Shown: piece by piece, positions 8,861 through 17,233 of the stretch | Layout of the letters: each line of letters starts with the position of its first letter | Position numbering within the stretch: the stretch's first letter is position 1 | From: an uncultured Gammaproteobacteria bacterium | GTDB lineage: Bacteria > Pseudomonadota > Gammaproteobacteria > Arenicellales > CAJQKF01 | DNA length: 42,931 bases | NCBI GenBank assembly: GCA_905478855.1 | Contig: CAJQKF010000043.1 | Span: 1 to 42,931 of the forward strand | Direction of reading: 5' to 3' | Notes under the pieces: generated by a model | What the model saw: the letters and a program-made list of their open reading frames with translations, nothing else | Database searches by the model: none | What the model was told of the DNA's origin: nothing | Made by a program: the position numbers and the translations under genes

Positions 8861-9631
8861 GTGAAATACTTTATATTTTTATTAATGTTATTTGGATCAA
8901 CCACCACTGAACTAGTGGCAACCGATATAGAACGAGAAGAACGACTCGCACAAGAGTTTGAAGCCAATTTATTCGATGGTGACGTTATCTATTTAAGTGA
9001 CGGAAATCAAGATTTTGTCAGTGCTTACATGGAAGCCGAAGACAGTCGCGGTTCAGTACTTCTCCTGCATGGTCGTGGCTTCCACCCGGACTGGCAGGAT
9101 GTAGTTGGCCCTGTGCGCGTTTCTTTAGCCGAAAATGGCTGGACCACATTATCGATTCAGATGCCGGTGCTAGAGAAAGGTCGTAAATACTACGACTATG
9201 TGAAGCTATTTCCCGAATCTTACAAACGTATAGAGTCGGCGATCCAATACTTACGTGAAAATACCAAAGGACCAATAGTGTTGTTAGCTCACAGCTGTGG
9301 TGCACATATGGCAATGAACTGGATTGATGAAACCGGGGACGCATTGATTGATGCTTACATAGGGGTTGGAATGGGCGCAACTGATTATAAGCAAGACTTG
9401 ATTCGACCATTCCCGCTAGACAAAATGAGCGTTCCAATTTTGGATATTTTGGGTACAAAAGAATACCCGCGCGTTCTCGCACTCGCCGAGCATAGGAAGA
9501 AGATTTTAAATAATGATATGCACCCACAGTCCCAACAAATTTATGTAGAGAATGCAGATCATTACTTTAAAAATAAAAATACTGAGCTTTACGAAGAAAT
9601 TGCGACTTGGCTAAATAATTTACGATTTTAA
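8861..9631 (+). CDS. Exported DUF3530-family alpha/beta hydrolase
   Basis: The 256-residue protein begins with a hydrophobic export signal (KYFIFLLMLFGSTTTELVA, cleavage near residue 20). It has the alpha/beta-hydrolase layout. The oxyanion-loop region is LLLHGRGFHPDW (67-78). The nucleophile elbow AHSCGAHM carries S145, the likely acid is D195 in PILDILGTKEYP, and the likely catalytic histidine is H234 in ENADHYF. The order fits DUF3530, a family of periplasmic or cell-surface hydrolases of unknown substrate. It stands alone, followed by the topA 3' end in convergent orientation. Confidence 0.8.
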   Translation: MKYFIFLLMLFGSTTTELVATDIEREERLAQEFEANLFDGDVIYLSDGNQDFVSAYMEAEDSRGSVLLLHGRGFHPDWQDVVGPVRVSLAENGWTTLSIQMPVLEKGRKYYDYVKLFPESYKRIESAIQYLRENTKGPIVLLAHSCGAHMAMNWIDETGDALIDAYIGVGMGATDYKQDLIRPFPLDKMSVPILDILGTKEYPRVLALAEHRKKILNNDMHPQSQQIYVENADHYFKNKNTELYEEIATWLNNLRF

Positions 9632-9700
9632 TTAGTTCCAACTAGACTATTCACGCAATAGATTTTTGCTTCGCTAGTCTAATTGCCGTTCTGCAGCTGC

Positions 9701-9730
9701 ATGACCCCGCCATTTCGGTGGCGGTGAACA
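9701..9730. other. Small GC-rich hairpin between convergent genes
   Basis: CCGCCA (9707-9712) pairs with TGGCGG (9719-9724) around TTTCGG, which can close as a UUCG tetraloop. It lies between the ends of the DUF3530 gene and topA. Neither side has a U-run immediately after the stem, so it is not a classical intrinsic terminator. It may still stabilise or help end one of the transcripts. Confidence 0.35.
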
Positions 9731-9755
9731 AAAATGACTCGTGTTTAACCAGACT

Positions 9756-12209
9756 TTAGGTAATTTTTTTCTTGGCAACCTTCTTACTGGTTTTTTTACT
9801 AGCTTTCTTCTTCGTTGCCTTCTTTTTTGTGCTCTTCTTCTTAGTCACTTTCTTTTTAGTCGCTTTTTTAACGACAACCTTTTTAGTAACTGTTTTCTTT
9901 GCCACTTTTTTCTTACCGCGCTTCCGAATTGGCGCATTTTCAAGCAATACCTTGCAATCGGCCAACGTCAAGGATTTTGGATCTACATCTTTAGCGATAC
10001 GAGCATTACGCTCACCATCTGTTACATAGGGACCAAACCTACCGTTGAGCACTTCAATTCCTTCTTCTGTAAACGTGGCTATAATCTTATTGGCATCAAA
10101 CTCTTTCTTAGCTTGAATTATTTCTAGTGCACGCTCTAACGTAACCACGTGGGGATCTTCATCTTTGAGCGAGACAAATTTACTTGCATACTTCACATAG
10201 GGTCCAAAACGTCCAATACTCGCTGATACTGCCTCGCCTTCTGCTGTTTCGCCAAGATGTCGCGGAAGGTCAAACAACTTCATACCTTCTTCGAAAGTAA
10301 TATGATCCATTTTTTGACCAGGACGGAGCCCGGCAAACAAAGGTTTATCCTCGTCGTCTCTTGTGCCAATCTGCACAAATGGTCCAAAACGCCCCATACG
10401 CACGGTCATCGGCTTTCCTGACTTAGGATCAATGCCTAATTCTCGCGCCTGCACAGCCTCGTCCCGAGTAACCGTCTCTTCTTTGTGTTTTACGAGCGGA
10501 TCAAAATCAGCCCAAAAGGCTTCCATAACTGGAACCCAATCTTTCTCACCACGGGAGACTTCATCAAGCTCATCCTCCAAGCGCGCAGTAAAGTTGTAAT
10601 CCACATACTGTGTAAAATGCTCAGTGAGAAAACGATTGACCACTTTTCCAACTTCCGTTGGAGTGAAGCGTCGTTGTTCCAGTTCTACGTATTCACGATT
10701 AAGCAGAGTTGTAATAATATTGGCATACGTTGACGGTCTACCGATTCCATATGCTTCAAGAATTTTCACCAAACTCGCTTCCGTGTATCGCGGTGGTGGC
10801 TCGGTAAAATGTTGCTCGGGGCGAATATCCTTCAGAGAAATAACTTGCCCTTGTTCTAACGGAGGCAACCGACTTTCGTCTTTATCACTGCTCTTTGGAG
10901 CGTCGTCCGAATCTTCTTGATAGACACGCATAAAACCAGGGAAAGTTACAGTTGAGCCATTGGCTCTGTAAGTCTCACCGACTTTACCACTGGATAAATT
11001 AACCCCTACCTGGTCTAAAACAGCATGAGACATTTGAGATGCAACGGCTCTCTTCCAGATGAGTTCGTACAATCGGTTTTGTTCTTGCGATAAAAAAGAC
11101 TTCACATCTTCAGGCGTTAGCATTGTACTGGTCGGTCGAACGGCTTCGTGAGCCTCTTGGGCGTTTTTGGACTGGCTTTTAAAGACTCTTACCGTTTCAG
11201 GCACGTAATCTGCTCCGTAGCGATCACCAACAAAGGTTCGTATTTCGGCTATAGCGTCATTTCCAAGAACCACAGAATCCGTTCTCATATAAGTAATAAG
11301 GCCGATACTTTCACCATTAATTTCAGCTCCTTCATAGAGTTGCTGGGCGATTCTCATCGTACGTTGCGTGGTAAACCCTAGTTTTCTAGACGCCTCCTGC
11401 TGCAGAGTGGATGTAATAAACGGAGGCGCAGGATTTCTTTTTCTCTGCTTTTTCTCGACTTTCACAACTGTCAGACTGCCATTTGCGGCTTCGGTCAAAG
11501 CCTGCTTAACCTCTGCAGCAGACTCCTCGTTATTAATATCGAACTGTTCGAGTTTTTTCTCTTTATAATGTGTTAATCGAGCAATAAATGACTTATCGCC
11601 ATCACCTAAATCCGATTCAATAGTCCAATATTCCTGTCGAATAAATTTTTCGATTTCGCTTTCACGCTCACAAATGAGTCGCAAAGCGGGACTTTGTACG
11701 CGGCCAGCAGATAACCCGCGACGTACTTTCTTCCATAATAAAGGGGATAAATTAAACCCAACCAAGTAATCAAGCGCACGTCTGGCTTGTTGCGCATTTA
11801 CCATAGAAATCGATAGTTCACGCGGTTTTTCAACGGCTTCTATAATTGCGCGTTTTGTAATCTCGTGAAAAATAACGCGATGGACTGGTTTATTTTTTAG
11901 TAAGCCTTTGTCTTTTAGCAATTCATACAAATGCCACGATATTGCCTCTCCTTCACGATCCGGATCCGTCGCGAGATAGATTGCATCAGCTTTCTTTGTT
12001 GCTCTGGCTATTTCATCAAAATGCTTTTTATTGCGATCAACTAATGCGTAGTGCATTGCGAAGTTGTTGTCCGTTTCTACAGCTCCAGACTTAGCCAGCA
12101 AGTCGCGTACATGACCATACGAGGCCAACGCTGTGTATTCTTTCCCAAGAAACTTGCTTAACGTCCTGGCTTTCGCAGGAGACTCAACAATAATTAGCTT
12201 GTTTGTCAT
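9756..12209 (-). CDS. topA: DNA topoisomerase I (type IA)
   Basis: TopA relaxes negatively supercoiled DNA by transient cleavage of one strand. The 817-residue protein starts with the Toprim domain (KLIIVESPAKA, then TDPDREGEAISWH at 81-93). The active-site tyrosine is about Y307 in GLITYMRTDS. After the core (to about residue 590) come repeated RFGPxV modules of the topoisomerase C-terminal repeat type. The last 56 residues (762-817) are a Lys/Thr/Ala/Ser tail of KKxTKKK units. There are no CxxC pairs, so the zinc ribbons of E. coli TopA are absent and the basic tail probably supplies DNA binding, as in other bacterial TopA proteins with such tails. It is last in the lysM-dprA-smg-topA run, 45 bases after smg. 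Confidence 0.97.
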   Translation of the reverse strand: MTNKLIIVESPAKARTLSKFLGKEYTALASYGHVRDLLAKSGAVETDNNFAMHYALVDRNKKHFDEIARATKKADAIYLATDPDREGEAISWHLYELLKDKGLLKNKPVHRVIFHEITKRAIIEAVEKPRELSISMVNAQQARRALDYLVGFNLSPLLWKKVRRGLSAGRVQSPALRLICERESEIEKFIRQEYWTIESDLGDGDKSFIARLTHYKEKKLEQFDINNEESAAEVKQALTEAANGSLTVVKVEKKQRKRNPAPPFITSTLQQEASRKLGFTTQRTMRIAQQLYEGAEINGESIGLITYMRTDSVVLGNDAIAEIRTFVGDRYGADYVPETVRVFKSQSKNAQEAHEAVRPTSTMLTPEDVKSFLSQEQNRLYELIWKRAVASQMSHAVLDQVGVNLSSGKVGETYRANGSTVTFPGFMRVYQEDSDDAPKSSDKDESRLPPLEQGQVISLKDIRPEQHFTEPPPRYTEASLVKILEAYGIGRPSTYANIITTLLNREYVELEQRRFTPTEVGKVVNRFLTEHFTQYVDYNFTARLEDELDEVSRGEKDWVPVMEAFWADFDPLVKHKEETVTRDEAVQARELGIDPKSGKPMTVRMGRFGPFVQIGTRDDEDKPLFAGLRPGQKMDHITFEEGMKLFDLPRHLGETAEGEAVSASIGRFGPYVKYASKFVSLKDEDPHVVTLERALEIIQAKKEFDANKIIATFTEEGIEVLNGRFGPYVTDGERNARIAKDVDPKSLTLADCKVLLENAPIRKRGKKKVAKKTVTKKVVVKKATKKKVTKKKSTKKKATKKKASKKTSKKVAKKKIT

Positions 12210-12254
12210 TCTAATAGTTATTTAATATAGTTAATTGCTAATATTTTTTAGTTA

Positions 12255-12737
12255 CTAGTGAAAAATCGGTTGAACATCGTCGAACATATAGTCTTCGATC
12301 CAAGTGTAATCACTAGGGTTCTCAGATCGATTTCCCATAATCATCATGATCACCCATTTAACATGATCCATTTCCAAATCCATGGCGTCAAGCGCCAAGA
12401 GTCGGTCAATAACTAACTCGCGTTCAACAGACGTCAGTACGCCACCATGCACCAATGAAAGTAATAGACCCCGCGCTGAAATATCTAAACGCTCACATTC
12501 ATCCGGACTAAAGTGCCTTATAGCAGTATCGGCACTCCCTGTCAGGTCTTCACTCTCTAAATGGCATAGATCGGCTAAATGTTCCAACCAATCAAACGCC
12601 CTGGTGATGTTTGTTTCTCCAAAGCCTACACGGGATAATTCACGGGTGAGCGACTCTTGGTCTGGATGATGATCAGCATCCTCCATCATGTAATTTTCAA
12701 ACAAATACATCAACACGTCTAGAATGCCTTCCTTCAT
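12255..12737 (-). CDS. smg: Smg family protein (DUF494)
   Basis: This 160-residue acidic protein begins with MKEGILDVLMYLFENYM, the typical Smg/DUF494 opening. It ends in the conserved LEMDHVKWVIMMIMGN region. The family usually lies between dprA and topA, as here. No enzymatic function is established and no catalytic motif is visible. It has no signal peptide. It is read in the same direction as dprA, 44 bases downstream of it. Confidence 0.93.
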   Translation of the reverse strand: MKEGILDVLMYLFENYMMEDADHHPDQESLTRELSRVGFGETNITRAFDWLEHLADLCHLESEDLTGSADTAIRHFSPDECERLDISARGLLLSLVHGGVLTSVERELVIDRLLALDAMDLEMDHVKWVIMMIMGNRSENPSDYTWIEDYMFDDVQPIFH

Positions 12738-12781
12738 AGTAATTCCATCGACGCGTCAGCCAACTTACTCACCATACAATC

Positions 12782-13870
12782 TTATCCACTGTTCCGAATA
12801 AAAAAACCCGAACTGTTGCATACAAGCTCTATCAATTCAAGCTCCAACAACGCTGTCTGCACTTTTTGCACTGTAAAGCCTGTTTTTACCACAAGTCCAT
12901 CCAGATCCACAGCATCATAGCCCATAACATTAAGTAATTGTCGCGCAGAACTCGATAATTCTGTTTCTACTGTTCTGGCTATAGGCACCGAAAGCCTTTG
13001 TTGTGTTGCAACAAGGCCGTTAAGAACCGAGAGCCATCCAAGACCATTATATATGTCGTCAACCGTCTCAACTAGCAAAGCTCCTTGCTTTATTAAGTAG
13101 TGACAACCTTTTGCCAGAGGATTATTTATGGATCCTGGTATTACAAAGACTTCCCTATTCTGCTCCAATGCATAACGCGCGGTAATTAAGCTACCGCTTC
13201 GTATCGCCGCTTCCACGATCAGAACACCCAATGACATGCCGCTGATTATTCGATTTCGTTGAGAAAAATGAGGCCTCAATGGTGGCGTGTTGACAGGAAA
13301 CTCGCTAACAATCGCTCCCTGAGATTCGAGAATCTGTTCAGTAAGTTGCGCGTGCATTTTGGGATAGATTATATTTGCGCCATTAGCAAGCACCGCTATG
13401 GTAGCACCACTTGACGCCAATGCCCCAGAATGCGCTGCACCATCGATACCCACTGCTAGACCGCTGGTAATACAAATACCCTGTTCACATAGTGCCTGAG
13501 CAAACTCTCGCGCTATTATTCTTCCCGGAGAACTGGATTTGCGACTTCCAACAATCGCAATTTGAGGAGTACACAGTAATTCTGGGTCGCCGGCAACAAA
13601 TAGAGCTAAAGGCGGGTTGGCTATTTGACGCAGTTTCTTCGGATAACGTTTATCGCAATAGGTAACTAAATGTCGATTCGGGGCATCCAACCAAGTTTGA
13701 TCGGCATCAATAAGCGAATCCAAATTCGGATTAGCGAAACATGAGATTTGCCCTTGAATCCCTATTATGTCATCAGATGTCCTTAAATCTCTGATTATTT
13801 TTTGCCGTTCGCTCAGAGATTTTGTGTCACGCAATAATCTAAGCCAAAGCTCCCGTATCTTTTCTTGCAT
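12782..13870 (-). CDS. dprA: DNA-processing protein DprA
   Basis: DprA loads RecA on incoming single-stranded DNA during natural transformation. The 362-residue protein has the Rossmann-like core with IAIVGSRKSS (about 123-132), SGLAVGIDGAAHSGAL, FSQRNRIISG and SGSLITARYALEQ, all hallmark segments. The C-terminal domain (about 305-362) is the DprA winged helix. Size and domain order are complete. It follows the LysM gene by about 50 bases and precedes smg on the same strand. Its presence suggests, but does not prove, competence, because dprA is also widespread in non-competent bacteria. Confidence 0.96.
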   Translation of the reverse strand: MQEKIRELWLRLLRDTKSLSERQKIIRDLRTSDDIIGIQGQISCFANPNLDSLIDADQTWLDAPNRHLVTYCDKRYPKKLRQIANPPLALFVAGDPELLCTPQIAIVGSRKSSSPGRIIAREFAQALCEQGICITSGLAVGIDGAAHSGALASSGATIAVLANGANIIYPKMHAQLTEQILESQGAIVSEFPVNTPPLRPHFSQRNRIISGMSLGVLIVEAAIRSGSLITARYALEQNREVFVIPGSINNPLAKGCHYLIKQGALLVETVDDIYNGLGWLSVLNGLVATQQRLSVPIARTVETELSSSARQLLNVMGYDAVDLDGLVVKTGFTVQKVQTALLELELIELVCNSSGFFIRNSG

Positions 13871-13919
13871 AGTCGATATCCTTATCGTTAATTAAAAATT
13901 CCATCATAGTTTTTACTCC

Positions 13920-14957
13920 CTACTTCAACGGACTAACCACAGTATCGTTCAGATGAATGGCTCTAGTTGCGTTAAGCACTAAACCATAACTGACGCGATT
14001 GAAAATCCGAAACAACATTAATAACCCAGATTCTTCTTCGGGAAGATCAATGAACTCGTTGGTTACCGGGTCCCGATGTGGCTCACGCCGATATTTGATA
14101 CGTAAAACATGCCCTTCTTCCATCCCGTTAGCCTCTCCCAGCGAGACTACAACCACTTGCAGCGGACCCACTTCACTGACATTACCGGGGGAGTTAATGA
14201 TATATCCCAATACATCTTCCGCAGGTGTATGTGGTTGGAAATAAGGTTCTGCGAGATCTTCATCAATAGGTAGTAAACGATCTGTTGGTCGCATTTCCTG
14301 AGCGGACTTGGTAACTCGAAGTTTAGAAATATCCGCATCTCGCAAGACACCCGCATCACCTAGGTATATTGCTTGTGTTCCGAGATATTCCTGAGTAATG
14401 GGATGCACCAAATGCTCACCTAGACGGTAACCCTGATACACTTTTGCTGTTGGCTTAGATAGGCCACGAGCATAAAACTCATTACCTTCACCAAGAAGAA
14501 TATTGTCATCGACACCAATTACGACATAACCGGATTTTTCTAATTCTTCCTTACCTACAATCAATGGTTGGGTTAAAAATGGTCTAATTATATTGGGTGG
14601 TATCGTGGTTATAGCTTCTGGTAGTTTTGAAGCCCTTACAGTTGGGTTTACTTTAGTTTCTACCAGATTTTGACGACGCAAAAGTTTTAACGCCGGCAAA
14701 CCATCAATACTTGTCATTATGAGTGCATCACCGGGGTAAATCAGATGCGGATTATCAATGAATGTATTTGTATGCCAGATCTCCGGCCATCTCCATGGAT
14801 CCTCAAGAAAATAGGATGAAATACCCCATAAGGTGTCGCCTTCCTGAACGACATAGCGCCCAGAGGTATCAGATCTTAATTTTAACTCGCTGGCACAAGC
14901 TATCTGAATACTTAGCAAACTAACTACAATGACTATAAAGCGGGTAAATCGATTCAT
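13920..14957 (-). CDS. Exported LysM-domain protein
   Basis: The 345-residue protein has an N-terminal signal peptide (hydrophobic 5-20, likely cleavage after ACA at 20-22). A LysM peptidoglycan-binding domain follows at about 34-83: YVVQEGDTLWGISSYFLEDPWRWPEIW, then NPHLIYPGDALIM. The remaining 250 residues are a conserved beta-rich region without catalytic motifs. Homologues commonly lie between dprA and def in gammaproteobacteria, divergent from def as here. It is presumably periplasmic and bound to the cell wall, with unknown role. It is the first gene of the - strand lysM-dprA-smg-topA run. Confidence 0.9.
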   Translation of the reverse strand: MNRFTRFIVIVVSLLSIQIACASELKLRSDTSGRYVVQEGDTLWGISSYFLEDPWRWPEIWHTNTFIDNPHLIYPGDALIMTSIDGLPALKLLRRQNLVETKVNPTVRASKLPEAITTIPPNIIRPFLTQPLIVGKEELEKSGYVVIGVDDNILLGEGNEFYARGLSKPTAKVYQGYRLGEHLVHPITQEYLGTQAIYLGDAGVLRDADISKLRVTKSAQEMRPTDRLLPIDEDLAEPYFQPHTPAEDVLGYIINSPGNVSEVGPLQVVVVSLGEANGMEEGHVLRIKYRREPHRDPVTNEFIDLPEEESGLLMLFRIFNRVSYGLVLNATRAIHLNDTVVSPLK

Positions 14958-15056
14958 AACGGAATTCCGTTCTCTAAAAATATTATTGATAAATATTCAC
15001 AGTTTACTTCTTACTTTGCTCGGTTACGAGATATACGCGACGTAGACATGATGCGG

Positions 15057-15062
15057 TATAAT
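15057..15062 (+). promoter_or_regulatory. -10 element of the def-fmt promoter
   Basis: A perfect TATAAT lies 44 bases before the def start. No good -35 hexamer is found at 16-18 bases upstream, so this would be a promoter resting mainly on its -10 element. The spacer between lysM and def (14958-15105) must also hold the divergent lysM promoter, which was not identified. Confidence 0.5.
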
Positions 15063-15105
15063 ACTCGGCACTTACATTTTTCTCTAACCAATTACACATT
15101 CAATA

Positions 15106-15648
15106 ATGGCACTGCTTGATATTTTAGTATATCCCGACCCAAGATTGCGTAGACTCGCTGATAATGTGGTCGATTTTAACGACGAGCTGCAACTTTTTGT
15201 AGCGAATATGGCTGAAACCATGTATTTCGCTCCCGGAATTGGGCTCGCAGCCACTCAAGTTAACGATCCGAGACGGATTATATGCGTTGATGTGTCTCCA
15301 GAGGGTAACGATTTGGGTGTTTACATAAATCCTGAAATAATCGAAAAAGACGGCTCGCAAACTTACGAGGAAGGTTGTTTATCAATTCCAGGGGTTTTTG
15401 CTGAAGTAGAGCGCTTCGAGCACATCAAAATTCGTGCACAGGATACAACCGGAAACAGTTTTGACAAAGAAGCACACGGTTTGCTTGCAGTTTGTATTCA
15501 GCACGAAATTGATCATCTCGATGGCAAAGTTTTCGTCGACTACCTTTCGAGACTAAAACAGGATCGTGTTCGAAAACGTATGATCAAAGAGCACGGAATG
15601 GAAGCAATTCACTACGATGAGAAAGCTGTTGCGGAATCCTCTTTGTGA
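15106..15648 (+). CDS. def: Peptide deformylase
   Basis: Def removes the formyl group from the N-terminal Met of new proteins. The 180-residue protein has all three family motifs: PGIGLAATQV (43-52), EEGCLSIPG with metal ligand C91, and QHEIDHLDG with H133, catalytic E134 and H137. Length is normal. Its stop overlaps the fmt GTG start by 4 bases (GTGA, 15645-15648), so the enzyme that adds formyl groups and the one that removes them are translationally coupled. Confidence 0.97.
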   Translation: MALLDILVYPDPRLRRLADNVVDFNDELQLFVANMAETMYFAPGIGLAATQVNDPRRIICVDVSPEGNDLGVYINPEIIEKDGSQTYEEGCLSIPGVFAEVERFEHIKIRAQDTTGNSFDKEAHGLLAVCIQHEIDHLDGKVFVDYLSRLKQDRVRKRMIKEHGMEAIHYDEKAVAESSL

Positions 15649-16595
15649 GCCGCGCAAAAATTGTTTTCGCTGGAACACCAGAATTTTCGGTCCCTACACT
15701 ACAATTCCTGATCGATGCTGCCGTCGATCTTCAGGCGGTCTACTGCCAGCCGGATAGACCATCAGGACGCGGAAAAAAGCTTTTACCCTGCCCTATCAAG
15801 CACCTCGCTCAGGAAAGTAATATAGAGGTTCGACAACCGGAGTCCCTCCGTAACGATACTGAAACAGCCTGCCTTGAAGATCTTAAACCTGATCTAATGA
15901 TCGTTGTGGCATACGGATTAATATTGCCAAAAGCCATATTAGACATACCCAAATTCGGCTGCATCAATTTACACGCTTCACTTTTACCGCGTTGGAGAGG
16001 TGCTGCACCTATTCAAAGAGCCATTCAGGCCGGCGACCAAATATCTGGTACGACTCTGATGAAAATGGATGCTGGTCTCGATACAGGCAATATAATTGCT
16101 GTAGCAAAAACCTCGATCAACCCGCATGACACCAGCACTAGCCTGCACGATCGTCTAGCCCATTTGAATACTGAGTTATTAGGAGCGAATCTACAAAACC
16201 TTCTCAATAACGTTACATCAGGTCAACCGCAGTCTGCAGAAAATATTAGCTATGCAGAAAAAATTTCTCGTGCAGAAGGCGATATAGACTGGTCGCAAAG
16301 CGCAGAATACATTGAAAGAACCATACGCGCATTCGACCCATGGCCCGGCTGTAGAACTAAATATAACAATGTGGAATTTAAAATATGGGCTGCACAGGTT
16401 GTAAAAAGCGGCCCGACTAGAGCAGAGCCTGGCAGCATCACTCAGGTCGATAAAACAAGCTTTGAGATACAGTGTGGTACAGATACCTTACGCGCACTTA
16501 TACTGCAAAAGTCCGGCTCCAGGCGAATGCCAACCAGCGATTTTCTAAACGGTGTCGCTATTCGCATCAACGACCGCCTGTCCCATGCCAAATAG
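15645..16595 (+). CDS. fmt: Methionyl-tRNA formyltransferase
   Basis: Fmt formylates Met-tRNA(fMet) using 10-formyl-tetrahydrofolate. The 316-residue protein begins KIVFAGTPEFSVPTL. The catalytic set is N108 and H110 in INLHASLLPRWRGAAPIQ, and D146 in MDAGLDTGNI. The C-terminal domain (about 205-316) that binds tRNA is present. It starts at a GTG overlapping the def stop. In many related genomes rsmB follows. Here the next gene is the DUF4390 gene. Confidence 0.97.
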   Translation: MSRAKIVFAGTPEFSVPTLQFLIDAAVDLQAVYCQPDRPSGRGKKLLPCPIKHLAQESNIEVRQPESLRNDTETACLEDLKPDLMIVVAYGLILPKAILDIPKFGCINLHASLLPRWRGAAPIQRAIQAGDQISGTTLMKMDAGLDTGNIIAVAKTSINPHDTSTSLHDRLAHLNTELLGANLQNLLNNVTSGQPQSAENISYAEKISRAEGDIDWSQSAEYIERTIRAFDPWPGCRTKYNNVEFKIWAAQVVKSGPTRAEPGSITQVDKTSFEIQCGTDTLRALILQKSGSRRMPTSDFLNGVAIRINDRLSHAK

Positions 16596-16639
16596 CATAT
16601 AATGCCCACTGAATCGATAACACTATTTTCAGAACTCTC

Positions 16640-17233
16640 TTGCTAAAAACACATATCTGGCCAACGGTTTTTTCGTGCCTGCGGCGACGAAGATTTTTAC
16701 TTTTACTATTCGTTGCTTTAATTTGGCAGAGTCCAGCATACGCCCAATTCACAGTAATTGACGGAAAGACCAAAATATTAAGTGAGTCTCTTTCTATCAG
16801 TGCTAGATGCAATCTTGATTTAACACCGGAAGTAGAGGAGGCGTTAAACAACGGTATTGAGCTCCATCTTATATTTCAATTCAGACTTTATATGGTCAGG
16901 CCTTTCATCTGGGATAATCGACTTGCAGACTGGGAACAGGGCTTCATTTTGAAGTATCACTCCTTATATGATCAATACTTGTTGATCGATGACTCGACTA
17001 ATGAGCAAGAGTCGTTCATATCCGTTAGAGAGGCAATGGAAAGCCTCTCAGATTTTAAAACGACTCTACCGGCAATTACGACTACCCTGCCGAAAAGTGA
17101 ATCAGGATATCGCATGGGAATGCGTGTACGTTTAAATAAAAATAAATTCCCGTCTCCATTAAAATTACTAGGTGAAATTTCCCCTTCGTGGGATCTGGAT
17201 AGCTCATGGAAACTGTGGCCAGTCGTAGATTAG
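16640..17233 (+). CDS. DUF4390 domain protein, exported
   Basis: The 197-residue protein has a basic N-terminus (LRRRR) and a hydrophobic stretch (LLLLFVALIWQSPAYA) that looks like a signal sequence ending near residue 35. The rest fits DUF4390, with EVEEALNNGIELHLIFQFRLY and a C-terminal SPSWDLDSSW. The family almost always sits just before ntrY. The start is a TTG at 16640, because the nearby ATG at 16602 is out of frame. The last 28 bases overlap ntrY, so the two are coupled. Function is unknown. A periplasmic partner of the NtrY sensor is a reasonable guess from context only. Confidence 0.85.
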   Translation: MLKTHIWPTVFSCLRRRRFLLLLFVALIWQSPAYAQFTVIDGKTKILSESLSISARCNLDLTPEVEEALNNGIELHLIFQFRLYMVRPFIWDNRLADWEQGFILKYHSLYDQYLLIDDSTNEQESFISVREAMESLSDFKTTLPAITTTLPKSESGYRMGMRVRLNKNKFPSPLKLLGEISPSWDLDSSWKLWPVVD

